The notes under the pieces are model-generated. The model worked only from the letters and a program-made list of their open reading frames with translations. It made no database searches and was not told where the DNA came from. 64,000 nt of DNA from Diphasiastrum complanatum (taxonomy: Eukaryota; Streptophyta; Lycopodiopsida; Lycopodiales; Lycopodiaceae): the NCBI GenBank assembly GCA_029204225.1, contig CM055110.1:39685515-39749514 (forward strand), given 5' to 3'. Shown in pieces: positions 1 to 12,491 of this stretch. Position 1 is the stretch's first letter, and the number at the start of each line of letters is the position of its first letter. Made by a program: the position numbers and the translations under genes.

Positions 1-2841
1 TCTCTCTCTAGAGTTCTTTATGTACCTAAGCTTACCAAGAATCTTATTAGTGTTGGCCAATTGCTTGATAATGGCCTTGATGTAAAATTCAATGTTGATA
101 CTTGCACTATCAAGAAGAATGATGAGATACTTGCATTAGGATCTAGATTTGGTGGCATCTATAAACTAGATCCAAATGAGTATGTGAATGCTTGTAATGT
201 TGCTCTTGTGAACAATCTCTATATGGAGGAATTATGGCATAGGAGGTTGGGACATCCCAACTACAAATCCATGCTCTCTATGATCAAAGAATCCAAAGCT
301 ATTGGCTTGCCAAAGTCACTTTCCAAGAAGATCAAGCCTTGTGAGGCTTGTGCTATTGCTAAATCTCACAAAAAGCCACTTACAAGATCTTTAATCAAAA
401 GAAAGCATCCTTTGGAGTTAATCCACTCGGATGTGCATTTCTCATCAACTACAAGCAAGGGAGGAGCCACTTGTTTTGTTACTTTCATTGATGATTACAC
501 AAGATACACTTGGATATATCTTCTTGCTTCAAAATTTATGGTGTTTGATCATTTCCTTATTTTCAAAGCTTATGTAGAGAAGCAATTCTCATTCAAGATT
601 AAAGCTCTTAGAAGTGATGGAGGTGGTGAATATATCTCCAATAAATTTCAAGATTTTTGAGTGCTTGAAGGCATTAAAAGAGAGTTTTCTTGTGCCTACT
701 CTCCATCTCAAAATGGAGTGGCCGAGAGAAAGAATAGATCTCTATGTGAATGTGCATCTTTTCCCAAAGATTTTTGCGGAGAAGCCATTAATTATGCAAA
801 TTATCTTTGCAATAGGCTCCCACATATAGCTCTTGGAGGAAAGTCACCATATGAAATCTTATTTTTGAAGGAGCCTAAGGTTGATCACCTTAGAGTTTTT
901 GGATGCTTATGCTTTGTCCATATTCCCTTGGAAACAAGGAAGAAGGAAGATCCTAGTGCACGCAAAGGGATCATGGTTGGATACTCATCCACCAAGAAGG
1001 CCTATAGAGTCTTTATACTCTCTACTTCTCAAGTTATTGAAAGTAGAGATGTTGTCTTTCATGAAGATCAACACTAATCATTTGAAGAGGCCGAGATCAA
1101 GAAATCTATGGATGCATCATCAATTATTGATTTTGAAGACAATCATGATGTGATGGGGTCGAGATTTGAAGAAGACTCTCCTCGGATTTTTTCACCAAGA
1201 AGATCCATGAGAGATAGATCTGAGCCTAAGAGGCTCTCATATGTTGACAAAGGCAAACAAGTGGATCTTGATTCCACTAATTATGTTTTTTATGTCTCTC
1301 ATGAAGAGCCAAAGAATGTACAAGAGGCACTGAATACCAAGGAGTGGTATGATGCCATGAAGCAAGAGTATGATGCATTGATCACCAACAATACTTGGGA
1401 GCTTGTGGATCCTCCATCCAACAAGCATGTGATTGGTTGCAAGTGGGTATTTAGGATCAAGTTCAATCATGATGGCACCATCAACAAGCATAAAGCAAGA
1501 TTATGTGCCAAAGGATTTGCTCAAATCCATGGTCTTGATTATGAGGAGACCTTTGCACCCATTGCAAAGATGTTGACAATAAGAATTCTTATTTCTCTTG
1601 CTTGTTTTTTCAAGTGGAAGGTGTTCCAATTAGATGTATCCAATGCTTTTCTAAATGGTTATCTTGAGGAGGAGATCTATATGGAACAACCTCAAGGATT
1701 CATCAAGGATGAGTCCAAAGTGTGCTTGCTCTTCAAAAAATTTTATGGACTCAAGCAAGCACCAAGATCATGGTATTCAAGACTTAACTCTTTTCTTATC
1801 TCACTAGGATTTACTCTTAGTGACTATGATCCTTCCATGTATCTAAAGTTTGTTGATAGCAATATTGTCATTCTTCTAATTTATGTTGATGACATTATTC
1901 TTTGTGGAAGTTGTATCAAGCTAGTTGATGAAACCAAGCTAGCACTTGGATGTGAGTTGAAAATACAAGATCTAGGAGAGATACATTACATCCTAGGCCT
2001 AGAAATTAATTTTTATGAAAATCATGTCTTTATATGCCAATCTAGATATGCTCACTCTATGTTGAAAAAATTCCATATGGAAAATTCTAAGAGCATAGAT
2101 ACTCCAATGGAGCAAATTGTAAAAGATCCTAATAAAGGTGATGAAAGATCCTTTGAGGACATCACACTTTTTAGGAGTCTTGTAGGCTCCTTGATTTGGC
2201 TTACCATTACTAGGCCCGATCTTAGTTTTTGTGTGCACAAATTGAGTCAATTTATGCAAGATCCTAAGATCCATCATTGGAAGATGGCCAAGAGGATTCT
2301 AAGATATGTATCTTCATTTTATGGTCTACTCTATAAAAGTGAAGATCTATCCATTATTGGCTACTCAGATTCGGACTTTGCAAGTGACAAGAGGGATCGA
2401 AAGTCTATTAGTGCATACACTATCTTTCTTGGAGGCAATCTAATATCTTGGCTTTCCAAAAAGCAAGATACTATATCTCTCTCTTCATGTGAGGCCGAGT
2501 ACAAAGCACTCACTACAACTACCAGAGAAGTGCTTTGGATCAAGAGGTTATTAATGGAGCTAAAGTGCATCAAGGAGGATGATCTACCAATGATCAAGTG
2601 TGATAACATCTCGGCCCAAGCTCTTGCCAATAATCCCATATTTCATGCAAGAAGCAAGCACATAGAAGTGGCACACCATTTTGTGAGAGAAAAGCTTATT
2701 GGAGGAGAAATCTATTTGGAGCATGTCAACTCGTCCTCTTGTATTGCCGATCTACTCACCAAGCCTTTGAGCAAAAGTGCTTTCATCAAGCATAGATCTA
2801 ATCTTGGAGTTATATCAAGATCAATGTTCAAATCTTCATAG
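1..2841 (+). pseudogene. Ty1/copia pol (integrase-RT-RNase H), family A, 5' end outside window
   Basis: The 3' two-thirds of a copia polyprotein is open in one frame from base 1 to the TAG at 2839. It encodes DNA integration, reverse transcription and RNase H. Seen: the zinc-binding start of integrase (HRRLGHPN, CEACAIAKSH), DDE-type core motifs (HSDVHF, RSDGGGEY, NGVAERKN), RT with YVDD near 1890, and RNase H SDSDFASDKRD near 2370 with SSCEAEYKAL. Two in-frame nonsense codons break it: TGA at 658-660, inside the integrase core, and TAA at 1075-1077, between integrase and RT. A short in-frame deletion removes several residues after CECA in integrase. Gag and protease lie left of the window. 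The polypurine tract and LTR follow directly. The family assignment is certain; the copy is inactive. Confidence 0.95.
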
Positions 2842-2851
2842 ATAATTTTTT

Positions 2852-2859
2852 AGGAGGAG
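2852..2859 (+). other. Polypurine tract of copia family A
   Basis: AGGAGGAG lies immediately before the LTR (TGTGAAGAATTG), the normal position of the plus-strand DNA primer in LTR retrotransposons. The same AGGAGGAG or GAGGAGGAG tract precedes the LTRs of the other copia families in the window. Confidence 0.85.
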
Positions 2860-3596
2860 TGTGAAGAATTGAAAAAGATTATCTATGTTAGATATAGGGG
2901 TCTTATGTTTTTTACATCAAGCATCTAGGTGTAGGATGTTGATAGGAATAAATTTGGCATAGATGGCAAATTATGCATTTCCACTTGTAATGCCACTATT
3001 GAGCCAAAATAGAGTAAGAGGCTAAACACTTGCTAATTAGAGTGTAGACAAGTGTAAAGTTTTTGTTTGATGAATTCCAAGAGGTCCAATAGGATTTAGA
3101 GGTGGAACCTTGCGAGGTCCAATAGGAAATTGAGGTGTGCTTGAATATAGTCCAATAGAATTAAGAGGTGCATGGATCAATGATCCAATAGGATCAAGAG
3201 GTGACAAAATATGGTCCAATCATATTTAAGCATAGTGGTAGCTCGTGGACCTACTAGTATCATTGTACTCCTCATTTTGAAGCTAATTGATTTGGTGATT
3301 TCATGGATTTTGTGAGTTATTGGATTTCTAGCTTTCCCTCTCTACTCGAGAGCTCATGATGTATTTTCTCTCTCTACCCGAGGAGAGCAGCTTGTTTTTA
3401 CTTAGATTATTTTTTGAATACTTCCCACGCGTGTGAGTGAGAGTTGGAAGTGATTGAATGCATGTAGTAGTGTGTTTTTGCCATAGGATTCAAGATTGAT
3501 CTTGAATCTCAATCTAGTCTTGATCTTGGTGCATCTACACACCTTAGGATATCACAAGTACATATAGTAGACAGTCCACACGTGTGAAATTCAACA
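2860..3596 (+). repeat. 3' LTR of copia family A
   Basis: A 737-bp LTR beginning TGTGAAGAATTG after the polypurine tract and ending TTCAACA. Its right end is recognised because the same terminal sequence, inverted, forms the edge of the related LTR at 47,840-48,660. It holds an array of five CCAAT boxes and ends in CACACGTGTGAAATTCAACA. The matching 5' LTR lies outside the window, so no target duplication can be checked. Confidence 0.85.
3086..3220 (+). promoter_or_regulatory. CCAAT-box array in LTR U3 (about 33-bp period)
   Basis: Five CCAAT motifs start at 3086, 3119, 3152, 3185 and 3216, each inside a degenerate GGTCCAATAGGAxxxAGAGGTG-type repeat. The array recurs inverted in the related LTR at 48,217-48,351 with the same spacing. 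An enhancer bound by NF-Y-type factors is plausible but inferred. Confidence 0.6.
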
Positions 3597-4131
3597 CGCA
3601 TCAGTTCCAATGGCCATGTTAGATGCCAAATAATTGCATTGCGACATCTATAAATTTGTTGGATTACGAAGTCCATTTCAAAATTCGGTAATGTAGTCCA
3701 TTACAGATCCAATGTAATCCATGAATCAATTCCTTTTTAACATCACAATTGACATCCAGAATTGTGGATAACTCAATGGTAACAAAGATATTAGTTATGA
3801 ATTGAACTAAATGAATTCTATCCAGGAAATTAATATCCGCTATTAAGCAATTATTTACAAGGATTAACAAAATCCTACCTGCGAAATACATTTTCCGATC
3901 ACACTTACTACCTTTGATGTCCACTATTCTTCCCCCCTTAAAATTTTCAGTCCCCTGAAAATCTTTTAGCTAAGGAACAACGAAGATATAAAGACATTAG
4001 TAATGTAAAAAAAATGTAGGAAAAATCTAAAACAATTTCATTTCTATCCTATACCTGGGTTGATATCATTGATATACAAAAAATCACCTACTAGTACGAA
4101 ATGGTACTAGTATGACCTTTTGCATATAATT
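3597..4131. other. Non-coding AT-rich interval
   Basis: No convincing coding sequence; open frames are short and unlike known families. A small inverted repeat (CTAGTAC / GTACTAG) lies at about 4091-4110. Confidence 0.5.
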
Positions 4132-4193
4132 CACCATAAAATTTAACGGGAAATGAAATCGGTTTTTTTTAATACTTCTGATCAGTTCCCAAC
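4132..4193 (-). repeat. 62-bp terminal-repeat-like copy of the sequence at 18,130
   Basis: The reverse complement begins GTTGGGAACTGATCA and matches 18,130-18,191 at about 55 of 62 positions counted by eye, with similarity stopping at both sides. At 18,130 this sequence interrupts a repeat unit that runs on uninterrupted in other copies, so it behaves like the end of a mobile element. Confidence 0.55.
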
Positions 4194-4419
4194 AATTACA
4201 AATTTTCTATAATAATTGGAGTGTTTCCTTTTTTATTGACCGATTTGGCATTACTCTGTCAATTTTAACAAAACTATCAAAACAAAATTACATGAATGGA
4301 AATCCTAGCAATAGGATTTCAGTAACTCTTAAACTGATCCAAACAAGATTTCATTGCTCGGATAAAGAGTACTTGTCATCACTCATTCTATCTGGTCATT
4401 TCATATTATTTGATGGTTT

Positions 4420-4753
4420 CCAACTCAATTTTGACGAGTATCTTGCACAAACATTAACTTGACCCATATCTAATGATTAGCAGAAATATACCAGACAAGT
4501 AACCCATTCCAGATTTGAACTAAACTTGAAATTCAATAATAATAATAATAAATTCAATTTTAAATTTGTAACTGGAAAGAACAATGCATCCAACTCAATT
4601 TTGACGAGTATCTTGCACAAACATTAACTTGACCCATATCTAATGATTAGCATCAACTAGAAATATACCAGACAAGTAACCCATTCTAAATTTGAGCTAA
4701 ACCTGAAATTCAATAATAAAAAAAAATGCAATTTTAAATTTGTAGCTGGGAAG
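4420..4753. repeat. 170-bp direct tandem duplication
   Basis: Two direct copies start CCAACTCAATTTTGACGAGT at 4420 and 4590. They differ by a few substitutions, a small insertion (CATCAACTA) and the length of an AAT/A-rich run. No coding content is seen. Confidence 0.85.
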
Positions 4754-5558
4754 AAGTCATGCTTCCAAAGTTTTTCAGTTACCATCAAGCACAATATCAA
4801 ATTTTTTTTATTTATTTTGAACTGGGTACCATCTTGGAAAAGATAATCCATGAGGAACATGTATCTTGTTGTCAATACTTAATCTATGAACCAAAATGAT
4901 AGACGATCACAAAAAGCAAAAGCCATAAGAATTTCCAAGAATTTTTATTCCTAAAAATCTCATTTGAAATCCATGAATACAATTTAACTCCCTTCACCTG
5001 GGTTGGCCAATTTTTGAACAATCGTCATGCACCATAACAGTCACGCGTCACCATGAGGATGTTGACTATCGAGAAGACCTGAAAAAAAAAATGGGCCTAC
5101 GCACCCTTATTTCAAATTTACGTAATTACTTGAAAATTTTATGTTAATAACTCAATATTAAGAAACGTTAATGAACGTTAACAACTATTAAATCTCAAAA
5201 AAATTTCAAACAAAAATTGCCAAAGTTTTTGAGAGTTTCAAGTACATTTATATCTTAATATTTACTCTGACTTTTATTTCCTGTATGAGATTTTGATATT
5301 TACGTAATGGATTCTTTGTGCTGCTTATGCCTAGTTTTTGGGCTTTTTAAAAAGCATAAAATGTCACTGAATTTTTTTTCATTTTTTTTAAAAGTTCTGA
5401 AGCACATTTCAAACGCGCGTCAGACTACGCGTCAGTTCGCGTCAGACTGTGCGCGTCAGACTGTCATGTGGCAGTTTCTCATTGGTCCAAAAAAAACCAC
5501 AGTGCTGATTATGCTTTGTAAATGGCATGTGGAAAAGTCAAAGATTCCATTACGCAAT
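4754..5558. other. Intergenic stretch with a CGCGTCAGACT cluster
   Basis: No gene is recognised. At 5414-5466 the motif CGCGTCAG is repeated four times, three of them as CGCGTCAGACT. The open frame across 5307-5723 has no recognisable domain and runs through the hairpin element at 5559, so it is not called as a gene. Confidence 0.45.
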
Positions 5559-5690
5559 GGAAGGAGCCAGGCACAAGCCATTCTGCGCGGTTCGGCTTTC
5601 CAAAAAAATTTAGGCTCGGCCCCTCCAGGCCTCGCCCAAATGTTGTTGAGAATCTTTACCGGGCAGAATGGCCTGTGCCCGGCTCCTTCC
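5559..5690. mobile_element. Small hairpin MITE-like element
   Basis: A 132-bp sequence whose ends are inverted repeats of about 32 bp: GGAAGGAGCCAGGCACAAGC on the left against GGAAGGAGCCGGGCACAGGC on the complement of the right. It is far more GC-rich than the surroundings. No clear target duplication is visible. Confidence 0.6.
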
Positions 5691-5879
5691 AAAATAAGTA
5701 ATTACTTGAATTTAAAATCGTAGTCTATGTATGTCCCTTTAAGACTAAGGGCTGACAGGCCCTTAACAGCCGACATAACAGGGTCACGCTTCAAGTATGG
5801 CAGATCAGCATGCAACCATCCACCACAGCAGCAGCCACCAGGAAAGCGTCAAATAATCAAGATTTCAACTGGAAACGTT

Positions 5880-7399
5880 CTTTGGATTCCTGCCTTCTTC
5901 CATTGAATGATCATATCTTCAATGACCTCCATCCTCACTAAATTCGCCATCCCTACTATCACAGAGAATTTAGGTACTGGGTGCATGCATTCTTGGCACT
6001 GAAAACCCCAAATAATCATGATTTTATATCTATGTTTACCTTTGAAATTCAGGCTTTACAGAAGCAGGGAGAAAGACCAACGATTATTTAGCAGGGAGTA
6101 AACGGTTTCAAGGAGGTAATTGCTCCCTCTCTACTTAGCCTCACATTCAAACTTACTACCAAAGAGTTAGCACAACTGCACAGCCAATCCATGTTCCCAA
6201 AACATGCAACTACACGGGAGGATAAAACCTCTGATCCTCCATATGCAATCCCGGAAATCCTGGTTTCTTTTTTCACTAAGAGTTCATATCACATGAAAAA
6301 TTGATTTAAAACCAATCTTTCAATGAACAGAAGCTCAAAAACAGGAACATACTCATGAAATTTACGGTAATCCAAGAGTAAGCATAATCAAGCTGTTAGA
6401 CAAGCATGTGACTAACTTTGGGAAACTTTTTGGGTTCGAACCTTTTTTATTTGAATCTAAGTAACCTATTTCTTTATGGATGTTTTCATAAAGCATATCC
6501 AAGTTTTGTTCTGGAATGTAGTTATAGTGCAACATATTCTATTACAACCATGCAAGAAATAAATTTTTTTATATTTTATGATTGTATTTGATAGTTGGAT
6601 TTTATAGTTCATTGATCAATTTCAAGTTTCTTTTAGGTGCAACATGGATGAGTAAATGCTATATTTATCAAGTTTTTTGGTAGTTAATTATCCGTGCATC
6701 ACCAACAAGTTGAATTAGGCCAAACACTTTATTGAGTGAATATACGCTTCTAAAATTGTGATTAATTATCACATTGTATGAACATAGAAAACATAGAAAA
6801 CTTACAACTTGAGAATTTCAAAGCCTAATATTTCAAAAGTTTTGAAACATATTCACTTACCTATTAATATAATTCCACCTAAATTGATTTGAATAATGGT
6901 TTTTTAATTATTGATATTACAAATTGTATGACTTTATTTAAATAGTATTGGGTGCCATCTCGAATAATTGTTGTTTGGAGTTGTATTTAATAAGTGGAAA
7001 ATGCTCATGGGCTTTGAACACCATTATTCAGATTCATATTCTGCTGCCTACCTCGACATGAATACACTCACGCTTACATGGGATCAAATGTCAATTACAC
7101 CAGGTAGCAAGTGTGAGTAGGATCACTATCGAGCAAAGTGGTCATGAGCACCTATCTCTCGACGCAGAGCGGCTTAGTAAGTGATGAAGACACACTATGG
7201 CGGTCGATAGCGAGCCTACTCATGCCTGTCGTTACCTAGTACATAATTGGCTGGCTTTTTCCCATGCATTCCATGCATGCCAAGAGACAAGGTGATCTAT
7301 AATATACGTCACATGAATCATTGCATCATAACGATGTAAAATTTGTAATAAAAAATACAAATATTGCATTCTAGAGACTTAAAAGAATACTTTTGAGAA
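5880..7399 (-). repeat. Repeat unit U, distal part, inverted copy
   Basis: Reverse complement of 43,790-45,340 with scattered substitutions, including the interval with TTCGAACC and the motif-rich part near 7020-7240. It ends abruptly near 7399, where orientation switches to that of the GA-containing segment. No coding capacity is recognised. Confidence 0.75.
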
Positions 7400-7559
7400 T
7401 CTTCAAAAATTACATGCATACATTATATGAGTAGTCATCAGGAGAAAAGAAATTAACTACGAATTCATCAAATCAGTAACAAACTCTTTTACCTTTTCAG
7501 TGATGAAATTAGTGAGAATGTCTGGGCTCCACTATACTTGCTAACTTTAAAGAACAAGG

Positions 7560-7613
<54 letters not shown>

Positions 7614-8432
7614 AACGAACAAGCTAGCGAGAGAGAGCACAAACATAGCAAGTTGGATGCAGAAAATGGATGGAGTATGTGTCCAATTATTTTTATTCTT
7701 TTGATTTTAGCTTTTGTTGTTAAAGCTAGGTGTTAATCACTCTTGCATGAGTTTGAGAATTAAAATGCATTTTCTCAAAAGTATTCTTTTAAGTCTCTAG
7801 AATGCAATATTTGTATTTTTTATTACAAAATTTACAACGTTATGATGCAATGATTCTTGTGACGTATATTATAGATCACCTTGTCTCTTGGCATGCATGG
7901 AATACATGGGAAAAAGCCAGCCAATTATGTACTAGGTAATGACAGGCATGAGCAGGCTCGCTATCGACCACCATAGTGTGTCTTCATCACACAACTCCAA
8001 ACAACAATTATTCGAGATGGCACCCAATACTATTTAAATAAAGTCATACAATTTGTAATATCAATAATTAAAAAACCATTATTCAAATCAATTTAGGTGG
8101 AAGTATATTAATAAGTAAGTGAATATGTTTCAAAACTTCTGAAATATTGTTACAAAGAATTTTTAAATGGAATGGAATAAGCTTTGAAATTCTCAAGTTG
8201 TAAGTTTTCTATCTTTTCTATGTTCATACAATGTGATAATTAATCACAATTTTAGAAGCGTATATTCACTCAATAAAGTGTTTGGCCTAATTCAACTTGT
8301 TGGTGATGCACGGATAATTAACTACAAAAAAACTTGATAAATATAGCATTTACTCATCCATGTTGCACCTAAAAGAAACTTGAAATTGATCAATGAACTA
8401 TAAAATCCAACTATCAAATACAATCATAAACT
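7398..8432 (+). repeat. Repeat unit U segment with GA microsatellite, direct orientation
   Basis: Same orientation as 43,307-44,635. It runs from AATCTTCAAAAATTACATG through a GA tract and a distal U segment, and lacks roughly 200 bp present in the other copy (jump at about 8012). Its right half is inverted relative to 6550-7250, giving a foldback with the GA tract near the centre. Confidence 0.75.
7562..7609. repeat. (GA)n microsatellite, about 23 units
   Basis: Near-perfect GA dinucleotide run at the centre of the 5.9-8.4 kb foldback. The same locus is expanded to very different lengths in other U copies. Confidence 0.97.
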
Positions 8433-8627
8433 ACCAGCATCATAGCCCGCAATACATAGCACTCTCACGATGGCTAACTTCCTATCTGCAATGGAACATT
8501 GTATATGGGCAGGTCTAAACAGGTGGTGCTCTAAATCCATCACAAATGCCACTGTTTCGAGGACATCGACAATCATATCATGCTCTGAGTAGGCTGGCTG
8601 TCGGGCGGATTCAAAATCCAATACCAT
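8433..8627 (-). pseudogene. DUF506 (PDDEXK-like) exon 1 fragment
   Basis: The minus-strand translation contains AIVRVLCIAGYDAG, matching the conserved start of the plant DUF506/PF04720 domain (usually a '-GYDAxICKSRW-' block). The copy stops at the junction just before the ICRSKW part that is kept at 16,556 and 42,680. It has been separated from its second exon, which lies in the opposite orientation from 9836. DUF506 proteins have a predicted PD-(D/E)XK-like fold and no firmly established role. Confidence 0.6.
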
Positions 8628-9184
8628 TTTATTGAATTATGGAAGGCTGCAAATTGCAGTATTGTAGTTTCTGCACTCCAAAACACAACTTATTATCTAC
8701 TTGATCATAGGCCAAGTTTTCCAACTATGCCACTGATGTGGATTATCTAATTTAAATCGGTACTCAGATGAATCATGGAGCCCTCTATAGATAAAACTAA
8801 AGAGATTGAATGAAAATCTGAACTACAATATGAATGGAGCTAGTTGTAGTTTTTGGTTCTATGTAATAACTTACAAATTTCGAGGATGAAGATGGGTAAG
8901 ATACCCTTTTACCACCAATACAGTCCCAGAAACAATAGTCCTGATGGTTTAATGAGAGAGAGAGTGGAGAAATTAGATGAAAGCTACCTAATTTTCATAA
9001 ATAAAGCAGGTACTGAACCATAAATCTTCAAAAATTACATGCATACATTATATGAGTAGTCAACAAGACGAAAGAAATTAACTACGAATTGGTCAAATCA
9101 GTAACAAACTCTTTTACCTTTTCAGTGATGAAATTAGTGAGAATGTCTAGGCTCCACTATACTTGCTAACTTTAAAGAACAAGG

Positions 9185-9294
<110 letters not shown>

Positions 9295-9835
9295 ATAGCG
9301 AGCGAGCGAGCGAGAGATAGCACGAACATAGCAAGCTGGATGCAGAAAATGGATGGAGTATGTGTCCAATTATTTTTATTCTTTTGATTTTAGCTTTTGT
9401 TGTTAAAGCTAGGTGTTAATCACTCTTGCATGAGTTTGAGAATTGGTTCAGTACCTGCTTTATTTATGAGAATTAGGTAGCTTTCATCTAATTTCTCCAC
9501 TCTCTCTCTCTCATTAAACCATCAGGACTGTTGTTTCTGGGACTGTATTGGTGGTAAAAGAGTATCTTACCCATCTTCATCCTCAAAATCTGTAAGTTAT
9601 TACATAGAACCAAAAACTACAACTAGCTCCATTCATATTGTAGTTCATATTCAATAATTTATTTGCATTCAATCTCTTTAGTTTTATCTGCAGAGGGCTC
9701 CGGGACTCATTTGAGTACTGATTTAAATTAGATAATCCACATCACTGGCGTAGTAGGTTTCATCTCATCTCATTTTTGTCTCGTGAGTTTGATTGCACAT
9801 AACTTAGTATTCAATCTTGTGAGTTTCTTGAAAAA

Positions 9836-10549
9836 TTGAACCAAGTCCTGGTCTATGTTGTTGTCAAAACTAGAGAACACACCTACAAATACATCGATGT
9901 TCCTTTTCATCAATTACAAAAAAACAACTCATGGGTGACAAAGTGTTTGATCGTGGACACGGACTTTCGAGATTATTTTGAAATTGCACGTGCAAGTGAG
10001 GAGTACACACATTTGTTGCAACAATTACCTTCACCCTTTGTGGGTTTTGGACATGAGTTGTCAGGTTTTATACAATGCATGTGCCAAGCTGCCGCAATAT
10101 CCTTTCACAAAATAGGCATGGGTGTTCCTCCTTGGAGAGAAGTAGAACACATGAGCAGCCTTTGGTTTTCTAATTATAAGAGATTCACCTCAACCCATCA
10201 CCATTTTGTTGGATATGATATGTGCTTCCACTATCCCAGTAATCGTGATGAACTGTACCCTGCCTATGGCTTAATTTGTAGTTACTCATGGACTTCAGAG
10301 CTACCAAGGCGAATAGCTATATTTGAGAGCCTCAATAGAAGAGTAAAGAGTGCCACATTGGAGAGTATTATATGTGACATTATGGGTTGTGGTTGTGGTT
10401 TTTACGAAGTGAAGAACGAATGGCAACCACCTTTGGTGGATCCAAAAAAAGCAGCAACATCAAGCAAGAGAGCCATGGGAGGTCTTTCATTAGCCTTTGC
10501 CATGCATCACTATGAAGAAGGAGGCAATGACGACGTCGATCCACAATGA
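9836..10549 (+). pseudogene. DUF506 (PDDEXK-like, PF04720) exon 2 copy
   Basis: A 237-codon open frame covers most of a DUF506 domain. Seen: EHTYKYIDV and LIVDTDFRDYFEIAR (acidic residues of the PDDEXK-like core), the LQQLPSPFVG block, GMGVPPWREVEHM with the SLWFSNYKR block, and the C-terminal NEWQPP motif with the SKRAMGG stretch. These match the order in plant DUF506 proteins. Exon 1 is not found upstream in this orientation. The frame ends at a TGA (10,547-10,549) where the other copies read TGG. This copy lacks the 1-bp insertion that shifts the frame in the 15.9 and 42.1 kb copies. It is probably a captured fragment rather than a working gene. Confidence 0.75.
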
Positions 10550-11901
10550 CAACCAGCAGCCTTGGCTTGGGAAGGAATGGCCAACTTGCTTCAGCTACTT
10601 TTGACTTGGCTGATCATGTTTATATATGACATGCAAATTTTGCTGGTATACAAAGTTTTTCAAGAGAATAACTTGCTTTTATGTATACTAACTTTGTCAC
10701 AAAGGAAACAAGAATGCACATGGATTGTAGATCCAAGGCTTTTAGACAATGAAACCCCCAAAACACAAACACACACACACACCACACAAATCGTAGCCCA
10801 TATGATCCTACCAAATCATGAATGCATAGAAGATGTTCTAGACTATCATGTGACTGCTTATATTCAAACTCTACATTTTTGTAGATAACAAAAAGTCTTC
10901 AACATGAAATTTCCACTTATTAGAGCACAACATTCATGAAGCACTTACAATATTACTAAAAACAAACATTTTCATTATAACTAATCACACCAACTATTCT
11001 CCTACAAAGGGGTCTTCTTTCATAAGTTTTATTGAACTCAAGTTCTTTCAAATCATCTATTATATTGTGAAAAGACAAGAAATATGTCCACACATATATT
11101 AGATTGCTTATCCCGTGTAAGATTTGTTGCATTTTTAAAAAAAAATTGAGGTTCATAATTTCAAGTTATATAGGCTTGGTTTTAGAAGGAATTTCCTAAT
11201 TGGATAAGACGCTCTTCGACACAAAAGCATTGGCCTCAACAAACATGTTTCATAGAAACACTCAAAATGTGTAGGAAGTCTTGAAACACTTCTTATTCAA
11301 CCATCCATTTTGCATCCTTAGACATGATATTCTTGATCTTTAGTGGGATATATACAACATGACTACCCTTACTTTTGATTTGTTATTTTGTTATGCATAA
11401 GGATATAAGCTCTAGCACAAGTATTTCCTTCATAATGTACGCACTAATAGGAGATTCTTCATCCATAGGGCATTAAGGGATGGAGCCTATATGTTTCGTA
11501 AACAAAATTATAACATTTTCTAAAAATCTACTGAGTAATAGCCTCCATTGAAAATTATATCTTGTTTAAATGGTCCATGCTTCTTCTTGGGATAGAAGTC
11601 CATCATCACAGTAACTTCCTTTATTTATCACCCTTGACCACAAGAATACACTCTAGGTAAATTATCAACTAGTTTGAGATTTATCATGTTGAGTTTAATT
11701 GGCAATTTTGGCCAATATACAAATTGAACTTAGAGATATACTTTAGAATGTTAATAAGGCCTAATAATAGTTGATTTAAACTACAACAAGATGTGCAATT
11801 TCCAACCCTTTTTTTGAGAAAAAATTGAGAGAGACACCAAATTTGATTTTCGCGTTGTGATTCAAGTAGGAAAACAATATTATCTAGCCGACCATGTTTC
11901 A
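10550..11901. repeat. Non-coding part of the inverted-repeat arm
   Basis: Mirrors 14,398-15,670. It contains a short CA/AC run near 10,767 and anonymous AT-rich sequence. Short open frames here are mirrored in the other arm and show no domains. Confidence 0.6.
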
Positions 11902-12491
11902 AGAATCAGCGCCTATTAATACTGAAGTGGATGATGAATACCAGACGCTGCATAATTTTGTGTTGAAGCAGTATTTGAGTAGGCAGCAGATATTGTTGAA
12001 TATCTTATGCTTGGCCAACCCAATGATTCCTTGACAAAAGTACAAAAGAGACAATTAACTCATAAGGCGCAACCTTATCAATTGATTGTTGGACAATTGT
12101 ATCGCCGAGGAATGGATGATATTTTACAAAGATGTGTTTTGCCACATGAAATGCCTGAACTTATCATGCTTTCTCATGATGGCATGGGCGAAGGACATTA
12201 TTTATCGTATATCATTGTTCGAAAACTTTTACAATCAGGATGTTGGTGGCCTACACTTCGCAAAGATACAGAAGATTATATTCAGTCATGCGACGTTTGT
12301 CAACGAGCACGTTGTCCTACTCGACAGAATTATGAAGTACCTTTACATCCAATTTTATCGCAAGCACTGTTCGAGAAATGGATGTGGGTCCTATTCATCC
12401 TGCGACAAGAGGATCTCAGGCCAGATATATCATTGTTGCAACTGATTATATGACCAAATGGGTTAAAGGAAATGGACCTATCTTTGGCTAG
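11902..12491 (+). pseudogene. Ty3/gypsy integrase fragment (zinc-binding domain and start of core)
   Basis: The translation shows an H2C2-type integrase zinc-binding module: HDGMGEGHY, then WWPTLRKDTEDYI and SCDVCQRARC. After a frameshift near 12,380 comes the first part of the DDE core, including IIVATDYMTKWV. It is preceded by sequence of the RNase H-integrase linker type. The first histidine region is degenerate compared with the 14.1 kb copy (GHYLSYII against GHVSTNII). This is the only Ty3/gypsy sequence recognised in the window and is embedded in unit U, which suggests capture or an old insertion. Confidence 0.8.

Noticed and set aside
5307-5723. 138-codon frame
   Set aside because: Crosses the hairpin MITE and low-complexity sequence; composition-driven.
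10562-10888. Frame downstream of the DUF506 copy
   Set aside because: Continuation of DUF506 flank sequence after a lost stop; mirrored at 15.4-15.7 kb and without domains. The AC repeat explains part of the frame.
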